DNA of 34,496 bases from Burkholderiaceae bacterium (lineage in GTDB: Bacteria; Pseudomonadota; Gammaproteobacteria; Burkholderiales; Burkholderiaceae_E), in NCBI GenBank assembly GCA_024643785.1, contig JAHEMI010000017.1, positions 1 through 34,496 of the forward strand, read 5' to 3'. Made by a program: the position numbers and the translations under genes. Within the stretch, counting starts at the first letter, position 1; each line of letters opens with the position of its first letter. The notes beneath the pieces were generated by a model, which searched no databases, was not told the DNA's origin, and was given only the letters and a program-made list of their open reading frames with translations. Positions 26,818-34,496 of this stretch are shown in pieces.

Positions 26818-28098
26818 CTAGCCCGGCACGTTCCGCACCTGGGCACCCAGCGCCTCGTTCTCGGCGCTCAGGTGACCAGGCTCGGTGACTTCGGGCCAGT
26901 GCCGCCGCACCACGATCCAGGCAACCAGTCCCATCAGCAGCATGGCCAGCGATGCCACCGCCAGCCAGACGGTAGAGTACATGACCAGCGGCGCCAACAC
27001 CCCGGCGACAACCCCGTTGGCAGCGCTGGCAATGAACGCCTGCAGCGATGACAACATTCCGCGCCGTTGCGGGTTGAGGTCGAGCACCATCAGCGTGACC
27101 ACCGGAATCACCAGCGCCCAGCCGTAGGCGAACACCGCCACCGGCAGCACGGCCCAGGACACGTGGGGCACAAACAGCAAGTTGGCGATCAGGTTGACGG
27201 CTGCTGCGAGCGACATCAGCACGAAGCCGGCCCGGGCCTGGCGCCGCGGGGCCAACCTCCCCGCCATGCGCCCGCTGGTCCAGGCTCCGAGCATGATCCC
27301 GGAGATCGTCATCGCGAAGAACATCCAGAACTGGGTGGGAGCCAGGCCGAGGTGATGGCCGAGGAAGACCGGTGCCGACAGCACGTAGAGGAACATGCCG
27401 TTGAACGGCAGGCCGCTGGCGAACGCCAGCAGGACGAAGCGGGGATCGGTGATCAGCTTGCGATAGCCGCGCGCGAGGTTCTCGACGTCGAAGGGCTGGG
27501 CGTGGTCACGATGCAGCGTTTCGGGCAGGAGGCGATAGTTCGCGATCCACAGCACCGTTCCCAGCACCGCGAGGAACCAGAAGATGCTCGCCCAGCCCAG
27601 GCTGGTGAACAATGCGCCGCCGATTATCGGCGCGATCGCCGGCGCCACCCCGAAGTAGATCGTCACCTGGGACATCACGCGCTGCGCGTCCCGGGGCGGG
27701 AACATGTCGCGGATGATCGCGCGCGACACCACCATCCCGGCACCTGTCGAGAGACCCTGGATGGTGCGAAAGATCACCAGCTGACCGATGGTCGTGGATA
27801 ATGCGCACCCGATCGATGCCAGGGTGAACACCGCGACCCCGACCAGCACCACGGGTCGGCGTCCAAAGCTGTCCGAGAGCGCGCCGTGAAACAGGTTCAT
27901 CACCGCGAAGCCGAATAGATACGCCGAGAGCGTCTGCTGCATCTGCACCGGACTGGCGCCGATGGCCTCGCCGATACCGGCGAACGCCGGCAGGTAGGTG
28001 TCGATCGCGAACGGGCCGAGCATGCCCAGCACCGCGAGCAGCATTGCTAGCGCCCAGCGCGGGGCGCGCCAGAGTTCGTTGGCGTCGGGATTGGTCAT
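26818..28098 (-). CDS. MFS transporter, Bcr/CflA drug-resistance type
   Basis: 426 residues with about 12 membrane helices. The N-terminal half has GPFAIDTYLPAF, the substrate-region motif of Bcr/CflA exporters, then GALSDSFGRRPVVL between helices 2 and 3, and the motif-C-like IAPIIGGALF after helix 5. These proteins export drugs, sulfonamides or small peptides/cysteine by proton antiport. The ATG at 28098 gives MTNPDANELW; the upstream open frame lies in the neighbouring SDR gene. The ribosome site is weak. It may be co-transcribed with the SDR gene 41 bases upstream. Confidence 0.93.
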   Translation of the reverse strand: MTNPDANELWRAPRWALAMLLAVLGMLGPFAIDTYLPAFAGIGEAIGASPVQMQQTLSAYLFGFAVMNLFHGALSDSFGRRPVVLVGVAVFTLASIGCALSTTIGQLVIFRTIQGLSTGAGMVVSRAIIRDMFPPRDAQRVMSQVTIYFGVAPAIAPIIGGALFTSLGWASIFWFLAVLGTVLWIANYRLLPETLHRDHAQPFDVENLARGYRKLITDPRFVLLAFASGLPFNGMFLYVLSAPVFLGHHLGLAPTQFWMFFAMTISGIMLGAWTSGRMAGRLAPRRQARAGFVLMSLAAAVNLIANLLFVPHVSWAVLPVAVFAYGWALVIPVVTLMVLDLNPQRRGMLSSLQAFIASAANGVVAGVLAPLVMYSTVWLAVASLAMLLMGLVAWIVVRRHWPEVTEPGHLSAENEALGAQVRNVPG

Positions 28099-28139
28099 CG
28101 AGCAGCAAGGGTACGCCAAATTGCGGCGCACGCGGGCCG

Positions 28140-28955
28140 CTAGGAGCCCGCGTTCATCTCGGCGCGCAGGCGCCGGACCATGGCGCGTTCGTACCAGCGC
28201 GGCGCAAGCCGCGAGACCAGCCATGCCAGCCACGCCACCCGCCCGACCAGCAGCAGGCGCTGGCGCCGCTCGACGGCAGCAACCACGCGCCGCGCGACGA
28301 ACTCCGGCGCCAGCGCATCCCCGACCACGGTACGGGGCCCCTGGGCACTGCCCCCGTCGCCGCCGAGATGCGCGGCCGCGATCGCGGTCGCGATGAACCC
28401 CGGGCACACCAGCAGTACGTCGAGCCCGCGCCCGCTGTACTCGGCACGCAGGGTCTCGAACAAGCCGTGGAGCGCATGCTTGCTCGCCGCATAGCCCGAG
28501 CGGGCCGCCAAGGGGGCAAACCCGGCCACGCTCGAGATCGCGACCACGGTCCCGCGGCGCTCGAGCAGCGCCGGAAGCGCCGCATGGGTGGCACTGACGG
28601 AGCCCAGGAAGTTGACCGCCATCACCTGCCGGATCACCGCCGGTTCGGTCTCGCCGAACCGGCTGCGATGGCTGATCCCGGCGTTGTTGACGAGCACGTC
28701 GACCCCGCCCCAACGCTGCACGATTGCGGCAATCGCCGCGCGGCAATCCCCGTCGTCGGTGACGTCACAGTGCAGCGTGAGCATTTCGGGCAGCGCCAGT
28801 TGCTGGCGGAGATCCTCCAGCGCCTGGCCCGCGACATCGAGCGCGGCGATCCGGGCGCCGCGGGCGGCGAATGCCGCGCAGAGCGCGCGCCCGAGCCCGC
28901 CGGCCGCGCCGGTAACGACCACCACCCGGGAATCGAGTTCACGCGCCCTAGTCAT
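28140..28955 (-). CDS. Short-chain dehydrogenase/reductase (classical SDR)
   Basis: 271 residues. The NAD(P)-binding motif TGAAGGLG is near residue 15, NNAG near 90, and the catalytic S-Y-K set appears as ISSVAGF...YAASK. The C-terminal portion after ~220 is basic with a hydrophobic stretch (LLLVGRVAWLAWLVSRL), suggesting loose membrane association; the same tail occurs in lipid- or retinol-type SDRs. Substrate is unknown. The ATG at 28955 overlaps the stop of the extended SDR gene by 8 bases, so the two reductases are coupled. Confidence 0.92.
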   Translation of the reverse strand: MTRARELDSRVVVVTGAAGGLGRALCAAFAARGARIAALDVAGQALEDLRQQLALPEMLTLHCDVTDDGDCRAAIAAIVQRWGGVDVLVNNAGISHRSRFGETEPAVIRQVMAVNFLGSVSATHAALPALLERRGTVVAISSVAGFAPLAARSGYAASKHALHGLFETLRAEYSGRGLDVLLVCPGFIATAIAAAHLGGDGGSAQGPRTVVGDALAPEFVARRVVAAVERRQRLLLVGRVAWLAWLVSRLAPRWYERAMVRRLRAEMNAGS

Positions 28956-29976
28956 TGACCTGCGCCCGCTGGCGCTCGCCATCGTCGCCCCCGATCGGCC
29001 CGGCCGCGCGGCCCTGGCGGGCTGCCAGGAAGCTTTCGAAGGTGGCGCGCGAGCCAAGCTTCGGCACGAACCCGAAGACCTCCTTGAGCTTCGCGTTGTC
29101 GAGCACCGGGCGGTAGCGCAGGAAGTTGACCTGTTCGGGCCCGTACTGGGTCAGGTGCAACCGGCTCAACGCCGCGAGCACCGCAGCGAGCAGCCACGCC
29201 GGGACCACGAGGCAGCGCTTGCCCAGCAGCGCCGCGATCTCCGGCATCGTGACGCTGCCGTCACCGGCCAGGTTGTAGACCCCGGGCGGACCAGCAGCGA
29301 TCGCCCGCATCAGGCAGGCCACCACGTCGCCATCCCAGACGAAACTGAACGGGCTGGCCGCGCCGCTCACGGCGAGCAGCACGCGCCGGTCGAACAGGTC
29401 GGTGATCTGGTTGCGTGTCGTTCGGCCCAGCACGGTGCACAGCCGCAGCACCACCTGCTCGAGGCCGGGGTGATCGACCCGGGCCTGGGCCAGCAGTTCC
29501 TCGACCTGGCGCTTGTGGTCGGAATAGGCGAACTCCTGATTGCCGCGCAGCGCCTGGTCCTCGCCAATGCTGGCCGGGTTGTCGGCGTAGTACCCATAGG
29601 CCGCACCGCTCGAGGTGACGACGAGCCTGCGCACCGCGCCGGCGACGCAGGCGGCCAGCACGCGGCGCGTGCCCTCGACGTCGATCTGGCGCAGGCGCTC
29701 CCGGGTGGTGCCGGGCGGCGGTGAGACCATGGCCGCGAGGTGAACCACGACCTCGGGCGCGGTCGCGGCTATCAGCTCGGCGGTGCGCTGGTCGCAAATG
29801 TCGGCGACCTCGTAGCGCACGCCGGCATGGCGACGCGCTGCCGGCACCGCACGGACATCGACTGCCACCACCCCGCGACAGGCGCCGGGCGCAGCAGCCA
29901 GGGCCGCGACCAGCTGGGCACCGAGGTAACCATCGGCGCCGGTGACCAGCACCAGCGGCGGCCGGCTGGCGCTCAC
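28948..29976 (-). CDS. Extended SDR: NAD-dependent epimerase/dehydratase family
   Basis: 342 residues. The N-terminal nucleotide motif is TGADGYLGAQL (12-22), followed by HLAAMVSPP and VTSSGAAYG, and the catalytic tyrosine-lysine pair in YSDHK. LRLCTVLGR and FSFVWDGDV are typical of the atypical/extended SDR branch that includes hydroxysteroid and sugar-nucleotide enzymes. A C-terminal acidic/basic tail follows. The start is GTG at 29976 (MSASRPP). The gene begins 19 bases after the BASS transporter stop. I cannot choose between a sugar and a lipid/sterol substrate. Confidence 0.9.
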   Translation of the reverse strand: MSASRPPLVLVTGADGYLGAQLVAALAAAPGACRGVVAVDVRAVPAARRHAGVRYEVADICDQRTAELIAATAPEVVVHLAAMVSPPPGTTRERLRQIDVEGTRRVLAACVAGAVRRLVVTSSGAAYGYYADNPASIGEDQALRGNQEFAYSDHKRQVEELLAQARVDHPGLEQVVLRLCTVLGRTTRNQITDLFDRRVLLAVSGAASPFSFVWDGDVVACLMRAIAAGPPGVYNLAGDGSVTMPEIAALLGKRCLVVPAWLLAAVLAALSRLHLTQYGPEQVNFLRYRPVLDNAKLKEVFGFVPKLGSRATFESFLAARQGRAAGPIGGDDGERQRAQVND

Positions 29977-29995
29977 CGTGGCGTTCCCGGGACCG

Positions 29996-30907
29996 TCATG
30001 CGCTGGCGGGCCGGGGCTCGCGCCGCGACCACCAGGTCGCGATGGTCAGCCCCGAGATCAGGTGCCACACTCCCCACCACGCTGTGACGATCGCCATCCC
30101 GCCCAGTCCATCGAAAAAGTTGAAGATCAGGATCAGGCCGAGCGCCGAATTCTGGATCCCGACCTCGATCGACACCGCGCGCCGGTCGCGCTCGGGCAGA
30201 CCGGCGAGGCGCGCGGCGCCGTAGCCGGTGGTCAGCGCCAGCGCGTTGTGCAGGAACACGGCCACGACGACGAAGCCGACATAGGCGAGGAAGTAGCGCC
30301 AGTTGGCCGCCAGCGCACCGACCACGAAACCGACGAAGACTACCAGCGAGAAGATCCTGATCGGCCGGCGCACCCTTTGGGCAAATCGCGGCAGATGACG
30401 CGCCGTGAGCATGCCGACGACCATCGGGACGCCGAGCAGCACCAGCACCGTGAACAGCATCTGGATCGGATCGAGCGCCACCGCGCGCAGGATTGCACTG
30501 GTCTGCGGGTGCAGGCCCGCCCAGAAGGAGAGGTTCAGGGGTGTCATCACGATCGCCACGATCGTCGATACCGCGGTCATCGAGATCGACAGCGCGGTAT
30601 TGCCGCGGGCGTAATGGGTGAGGAAGTTCGAGATGTTGCCGCCGGGACACGCCGCCACGAGCATCATGCCCAGCGCGATGCTCGGCGCCGGCTTGATGGC
30701 GAGCACCAGCAGGAAGGTGAATGCCGGCAGCAGCAGGAACTGGCCGATCAGCCCGATCAGCACCGGGCGGCGCGCGCCCAGCACGGCCCTGAAATCCGCG
30801 ACGCGCAGGTCGAGCGCCACGCCGAACATCACCAAACCCAGGATGACGTTCAGCGCGATCAGCGACTGCGGATTGAAGTTGAGACGGACCAGGTCGATTT
30901 CGCCCAT
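29996..30907 (-). CDS. BASS-family (bile acid:sodium symporter-like) transporter
   Basis: 303 residues with about nine or ten hydrophobic segments. Family markers are GLVMFGVALDLR near residue 25, the discontinuous-helix motif CPGGNISNFLTHYARGNTALS (~90-110), and VSIEVGIQNSALGL (~252-265), matching the two crossover motifs that bind sodium and substrate. Bacterial members of this family carry oxoacids or pantoate-like acids rather than bile acids. The ATG at 30907 has GGGGGAAG upstream. It follows the TPP-enzyme gene by 35 bases, which suggests that the transporter moves the substrate or product of that enzyme. Confidence 0.92.
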   Translation of the reverse strand: MGEIDLVRLNFNPQSLIALNVILGLVMFGVALDLRVADFRAVLGARRPVLIGLIGQFLLLPAFTFLLVLAIKPAPSIALGMMLVAACPGGNISNFLTHYARGNTALSISMTAVSTIVAIVMTPLNLSFWAGLHPQTSAILRAVALDPIQMLFTVLVLLGVPMVVGMLTARHLPRFAQRVRRPIRIFSLVVFVGFVVGALAANWRYFLAYVGFVVVAVFLHNALALTTGYGAARLAGLPERDRRAVSIEVGIQNSALGLILIFNFFDGLGGMAIVTAWWGVWHLISGLTIATWWSRREPRPASA

Positions 30908-30942
30908 TGCTTCCCCCTGTTCGGATTTGGAGCCGGCGTTCT

Positions 30943-32709
30943 TCAGGCCCCCTTGGGCTCTTCGTGCATCTTCTTGAAGTGGATCAGACCGGGCGCCCAC
31001 ATGTGCTTGACCGGGTCGACGTCGACATGGACCACGGCGCAGCCGCCGCTCGCCAGCGCGCGTTCGAGCGCGGGGCGCAATTCGCGCGGGTCGGCGACCC
31101 GCTCGCCGTGAGCTCCCATGCTGCGCGCCAGATCGTCGAAGGCGATCTCGCCGAGATCGGCCTTGATCGTCTCGTGCGGTTCGAGGTGCTTGAACAGCAT
31201 GGTCTTGAAGGGCCGCAGCATGAACTGCTGATTCATCTTGACCATGCCCCACTGCCGGTCGCAAAGCACGATGTAGATCACCTGGGCATTGTTGCGCACC
31301 GCGGTTTCGATCTCCTGGGGATGGAAGCCGAACGCGCCGTCGCCGATGATGCAGCACACCGGTTTGCCGGGGCGCGCCAGGGACGCCGCGATCGCCTGCG
31401 CCATCCCGGCGCCGAGCATGCCGAACTTGAACGTCGAAACCACCGTGTTCGGGACCGTGACGCGGTGATAGAACATCGCCCAGATCGTCGCATTGCCGCC
31501 ATCGGCGACCAGCACGGTGTCCTCGGGGAAGACCGCCTGGCAGGCGGTGGCGACATGCGCCGGATGGGTCGGCGTCGCCAGGTCTTCGAGCGCCTTGTCC
31601 CAGCCAGCGCGGTCCTTCTGCATGGCCCGGCCGTAGCCGGAGACGCGCTTGCGCCGCGCGGCGAAACCGCTTGCCTGCTCCCCGGCGCCCTGGGTCCGTT
31701 CGAGTTCCTCGGCCAGCATGGTGAGGAAACGGCCGACGTCGGCGACGATGGCCACATCCGCCGGGCGATTCACCCCGATCATGGCGCCATCGAGGTCGAC
31801 CTGAATCGTCTTCTGCTCGGCCGGGTCGCGCCAGTAAGGCATCTTGCCCCACCAATCGGTTTCACCCAGCCGCGAGCCGAGAATCAGCGCGACATCGGAG
31901 TCATTGCGCACCTTGTGGTTGAGCTTGACGTGCGGCATCGGGATCGCCAGTTCCGAAGTCTCGGGCAATACGCCGCGCGCCGCCCAGCTGGTGGTCACCG
32001 GCGCATGCAACAGTTCCGCGACGCGGCGCAGCGCTTCGTAGGCGCCGGCGTGGATAACGCCGCTGCCAGCGTGGATCATCGGCGCCTCGGCGGCCACCAA
32101 CAGCCGCGCCGCTTCGGCAACCTGTGCCGGAACTGGTGACTGCGCAGTGACGTTGCGGTACTGATGCGGTTCCCAGTACGCCACCGCGGCCTTGACCTTG
32201 CCGTTCATGATGTTCTCGGGCACGTCGAGGTGAACGACTCCCGGGCGCCCCTCATAGCTTTGGCGCAATGCCTTGCGGGTCAGTTCCGGGACCCGCTCGA
32301 ATGACGATACCGCGGCGCTCCACTTGGCGATCCGGCTGATCACGCCGCTCTGGTCGAAGCACTGGTAGCTGCCGCCGCGGTCGGGGTACATGATGCCCGG
32401 GCGCCGCGCACTGGTGATCGCGAGCACGCGGTTGCCTTCCGCCTGCTCGACCACCAGTCCGGGCAGCAGGTTCGCCACCCCAGGGCCGTTGCTGGCCATG
32501 CAGACACCCAGCCGCCCGGTGAGGCGGGCATAGGCGCCGGCCATGTGCGCGGCCGAAGTCTCATGGCGGGGCGTGACGATCTCGATTCCCAGCCGGTGCA
32601 GGGCCGAATAGAAACCGAAGTAGGTGCCGTCGATGATCCCGAATACTTTCTCGACACCCTCGCGCTGCAGCATCCGGGCAAGCACTTCCCCACCACTCAC
32701 TTCCGCCAT
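30943..32709 (-). CDS. TPP-dependent enzyme of the POX/IlvB (acetolactate synthase-like) family
   Basis: 588 residues with three domains: the pyrimidine-binding domain with catalytic glutamate in RHETSAA (E50), a central Rossmann-like domain (~195-335), and the PP domain with GDGAFGF (456-462) and NN (473-474). The reaction type could be 2-oxoacid decarboxylation, carboligation or acyl transfer. It lacks a nearby small regulatory subunit, so true IlvB is unlikely. I see no motif that fixes it as sulfoacetaldehyde acetyltransferase, glyoxylate carboligase or benzoylformate decarboxylase. The ATG at 32709 follows GGAG. The BASS transporter gene is directly downstream. Confidence 0.9.
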   Translation of the reverse strand: MAEVSGGEVLARMLQREGVEKVFGIIDGTYFGFYSALHRLGIEIVTPRHETSAAHMAGAYARLTGRLGVCMASNGPGVANLLPGLVVEQAEGNRVLAITSARRPGIMYPDRGGSYQCFDQSGVISRIAKWSAAVSSFERVPELTRKALRQSYEGRPGVVHLDVPENIMNGKVKAAVAYWEPHQYRNVTAQSPVPAQVAEAARLLVAAEAPMIHAGSGVIHAGAYEALRRVAELLHAPVTTSWAARGVLPETSELAIPMPHVKLNHKVRNDSDVALILGSRLGETDWWGKMPYWRDPAEQKTIQVDLDGAMIGVNRPADVAIVADVGRFLTMLAEELERTQGAGEQASGFAARRKRVSGYGRAMQKDRAGWDKALEDLATPTHPAHVATACQAVFPEDTVLVADGGNATIWAMFYHRVTVPNTVVSTFKFGMLGAGMAQAIAASLARPGKPVCCIIGDGAFGFHPQEIETAVRNNAQVIYIVLCDRQWGMVKMNQQFMLRPFKTMLFKHLEPHETIKADLGEIAFDDLARSMGAHGERVADPRELRPALERALASGGCAVVHVDVDPVKHMWAPGLIHFKKMHEEPKGA

Positions 32710-32739
32710 TTCGGGTTCTCCGCTTCAACTGGGAATCCC

Positions 32740-32755
32740 GGCGCCGCAGGGCGCC
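32740..32755. repeat. GGCGCC inverted-repeat hairpin, first copy
   Basis: Two GGCGCC hexamers flank the loop GCAG, upstream of the TPP-enzyme start and downstream of the small unknown gene. A second pair occurs 60 bases away. It could be part of a 3'-end structure of the small gene. No T-run is present. Confidence 0.4.
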
Positions 32756-32814
32756 GCGTTGGCGCATTCTCCCGCGCTCGCTGCGCGAAGGCAACGATCG
32801 GTCAGTGATGGTTG

Positions 32815-32831
32815 GGCGCCGCGCTGGCGCC
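32815..32831. repeat. GGCGCC inverted-repeat hairpin, second copy
   Basis: Two GGCGCC hexamers flank the loop GCGCT, 23 bases after the stop of the small unknown gene on the minus strand. It is the likelier of the two hairpins to mark the end of that transcript. Confidence 0.4.
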
Positions 32832-32853
32832 GGTCATGTGCCCGGGAGAGCGA

Positions 32854-33261
32854 TCAGAGGCGAAACCCGGTGCCCCGGCGCGTGGCGATGCCCAGCGTCG
32901 GTTCGTCGCCCACGACCCCTTTCTTGGCTTTGTCGTGCCACGGGTCGCCCTTCGCCAGGGTGGGGATGATCCGCTGGTGATAGAAGTTGCGCAGTTCCGA
33001 GAGCTCGACCACCACCGCGAGCGGGAAGCCCTGCCGGCCATCGCGATCGCTGAGCAGCAGCTTGTCGAAGATGCCATTGACCAGGGGCGGCTGGTTCCAG
33101 ACCGCCGCAAGGTTGTTGACGACATGGGGAAAGTCGCGCACCACCGTCGGCAGCATCGCCGCAATCTCTGAATCCTTGAGCAATTCACGACCGACGTCGC
33201 TAAGCGTCTGACGACCCCGGGGATCGCGGCGCGAGGAGCTGTTGGGGGCGATTGTGGTCAT
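32854..33261 (-). CDS. Small protein of unknown function
   Basis: 135 residues; I do not recognise a family with certainty. There is no signal peptide or membrane segment. Residues ~20-70 look helical (SDVGRELLKDSEIAAMLPTV, then VNNLAAVWNQP), followed by LLSDRDGRQGFPLAVVVELSELRNFY and a polar C-terminus ending RRGTGFRL. The ATG at 33261 is preceded by GAGG at a good distance, and the composition is that of a real soluble protein rather than an antisense shadow. It stands alone, 144 bases upstream of the TPP-enzyme start. A structural, regulatory or adaptor role is possible. Confidence 0.7.
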   Translation of the reverse strand: MTTIAPNSSSRRDPRGRQTLSDVGRELLKDSEIAAMLPTVVRDFPHVVNNLAAVWNQPPLVNGIFDKLLLSDRDGRQGFPLAVVVELSELRNFYHQRIIPTLAKGDPWHDKAKKGVVGDEPTLGIATRRGTGFRL

Positions 33262-33453
33262 CGGTTGCCTCGGCTAAAAGTGACTGGAACGATGATGCCA
33301 CTGCGCTGCTTTGCGAGCACCAGCCCGGACGCCATTTTTGGCCACTAGCCGACAATCGGCGCTCGGCACGCGACCGCTGGCGCCCTGACCGTTGCCCGAG
33401 ACCCGCATTGCCGCGCCACGGTTGCCTATTGGCCACACTGGCTCGCAGCGATG

Positions 33454-33474
33454 CGCTGCCCGCGCGGGCGAGCG
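33454..33474. repeat. GC-rich palindrome downstream of the FkbM gene
   Basis: GCCCGCGCGGGC (33458-33469) is a 12-base perfect palindrome, extended by CGCT on the left and AGCG on the right with one bulged base. It lies 27 bases after the FkbM stop on the minus strand, with no T-run. The remaining part of the 239-base gap (33262-33500) shows no gene or other clear element. Confidence 0.4.
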
Positions 33475-33500
33475 CCAGTCGCGCTATTGCGCCGCCTTCC

Positions 33501-34355
33501 CTAGGTCTGCTCGTAGATGAAATTCAGGCGTGTCGTCTCGCGTCGCCGATAGCCGGTGTCGCGAAGCAACTGTTCCAGGGACGCGGCGGTCTCGGCCTTG
33601 AATTCCGTAATCAGTATGCCCGGGCGCAGCGACGCCGGCGCGTTGGCGAGAAAGTGACGCAGAACGGGCGGCTCATGTCCCTCGATGTCGATCTTGAGGG
33701 CGTCCACCCGTTCAATGCCGCGCGACTGCAGCAAATGGAGCAGCGTATCGACCGGTACTTCGAGCATCGTCCGGGTGCCGCCGGCACGTTTGGCCTCGCC
33801 GGATTCCAGCGTGTTCTGGCCACGTTGTCGCGGATCGATTTGCAGCACCGCGCTCCCGGCATGGTCGCTCAGCGCCACCGGACAGACCTCGATGTCGCCA
33901 AGAGAATTGGTCCGGCAGTTGAACTCCAGACGCCGCCGCATTTCGGGGTCGGGTTCGACACTGACGATTCGCCCCTGCCCCTGCATGCAGCGGTGGGCCC
34001 AGAAACTGTAGACCCCGGCGTTGGCACCAATGTCGACGAAGGTGCCGCCAGGGCCGAGACGAGCGGCCAGCAACCCGAGTTCCTCCGGGTCGAAGAATTG
34101 CGGGGCGGAAATGAGCTTCTGTTCCGACATGTTCCCGCGCGGCAGTAGCCGCAGCCTCAACCCCCAGATCGTCAGGTCGAGGGGGACGTTGACGTGGTAC
34201 TTGACCGGGCGACGGAACAGCTTGACCAGCGGCGCCAGCCAGCGCGGCGTGCGGTGCGCAAGGCCCAGCAGCACGGCGACACCGCGGGACGGGATATAGG
34301 TGCCCCAAGGGGCGAGGTCATCGAATGCGGGGGCGGCAGAGCGGGGCTGAGCCAT
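33501..34355 (-). CDS. FkbM-family SAM-dependent methyltransferase
   Basis: 284 residues. The first ~85 residues are a variable region. The methyltransferase core begins with TFVDIGANAGVYSFWA (motif I, SAM binding), then VSVEPDPEMRRRLEFN with the acidic residue that binds the SAM ribose, and ends with VDALKIDIEGHEPPVL, the FkbM hallmark. These enzymes O-methylate sugars or polyketide-type hydroxyls and often sit in surface-polysaccharide loci. The ATG at 34355 lies two bases after the stop of the upstream gene, so it is coupled to it. The locus continues past the right edge. Confidence 0.92.
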   Translation of the reverse strand: MAQPRSAAPAFDDLAPWGTYIPSRGVAVLLGLAHRTPRWLAPLVKLFRRPVKYHVNVPLDLTIWGLRLRLLPRGNMSEQKLISAPQFFDPEELGLLAARLGPGGTFVDIGANAGVYSFWAHRCMQGQGRIVSVEPDPEMRRRLEFNCRTNSLGDIEVCPVALSDHAGSAVLQIDPRQRGQNTLESGEAKRAGGTRTMLEVPVDTLLHLLQSRGIERVDALKIDIEGHEPPVLRHFLANAPASLRPGILITEFKAETAASLEQLLRDTGYRRRETTRLNFIYEQT

Positions 34356-34357
34356 GT

Positions 34358-34496
34358 TCAGCCGATCCAGGCCTGGCGCAGCCAGTCGACGTTGCCGATC
34401 CTGCGGTGCAGGCGATGACCGCCCCCGGCGAAGACCTCCGACATCTTGGGGTTCCCGGCAAAGACCACGATGTGGGCGCCAGCCGGAAGTGACGGA
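34358..34496 (-). CDS. C-terminal fragment of an unidentified gene upstream of fkbM-like gene
   Basis: The minus strand is open from the right edge to TGA at 34360-34358, giving 45 residues that include LPAGAHIVVFAGNPKM and end WLRQAWIG. Such a tail resembles the last strand and helix of some glycosyltransferase-like proteins from surface-polysaccharide loci, by my recollection only. It ends two bases before the FkbM start codon. The fragment is too short for a firm family call. Confidence 0.45.
   Translation of the reverse strand, partial: PSLPAGAHIVVFAGNPKMSEVFAGGGHRLHRRIGNVDWLRQAWIG

Overview
The window is a dense, uniformly G+C-rich piece of bacterial chromosome. It has no rRNA, tRNA, CRISPR, insertion sequence or phage gene that I can see. 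The gene set points to a betaproteobacterium, possibly Rhodocyclales-like: divergent proS/rppH with a lytic transglycosylase after proS and a CNP1-like gene after rppH, plus Liv-type ABC uptake with a CoA ligase. That placement is inferred from gene content only. No gap between genes exceeds 300 bases. The longest is 33262-33500 (239 bases), which holds one GC-rich palindrome and no gene I can support.

Layout. (1) 1-8780, minus strand: proS, a soluble lytic transglycosylase, a short LivF-like ATPase, an acyl/aryl-CoA ligase, a Tat-exported binding protein, livH, livM, livG and the start of a canonical livF. Many of these genes overlap or nearly touch, so they look like one long operon that imports an organic acid and activates it to a CoA thioester. 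(2) 8846-9972, plus strand: rppH and a CNP1-like exported protein, divergent from proS. (3) 10024-15970: a sugar-acid-type catabolic cluster. A UxaA-family dehydratase (plus) faces a minus-strand operon of GntR/FCD regulator, ABC exporter, FAH-family hydrolase and D-2-hydroxyacid dehydrogenase. A perfect 10-bp palindrome sits between them. (4) 15993-17971, plus: a helix-hairpin-helix protein resembling the N-terminal part of PolX, overlapping a threonine-aldolase-type PLP enzyme. (5) 17983-20667, minus: an AceE-type dehydrogenase E1 with no E2 or E3 gene nearby. (6) 20764-26326, plus: a SIMPL-domain protein, a Nu-class-like glutathione transferase, and a complete PotFGHI-type polyamine ABC importer whose binding protein is a lipoprotein. 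(7) 26334-34496, minus: periplasmic rhodanese, Bcr/CflA-type MFS transporter, a short-chain and an extended SDR, a BASS-family transporter, a TPP-dependent POX/IlvB-family enzyme, a small unknown protein, an FkbM methyltransferase and the C-terminal end of one more gene.

Themes. Much of the window serves uptake and processing of small organic acids and amines: two complete or near-complete ABC importers, a BASS transporter, a CoA ligase, a diketo-acid hydrolase, and two TPP enzymes. Both importer operons carry a strong intercistronic stem-loop directly after the binding-protein gene, which would fit making excess binding protein over the membrane parts. The items most worth a second look are the LivF-like ATPase with an altered switch region and missing C-terminus, the PolX-N-like protein with an unassigned C-terminal domain, the orphan AceE-type enzyme, the GntR-controlled sugar-acid cluster with an exporter inside it, and the BASS/TPP-enzyme pair.
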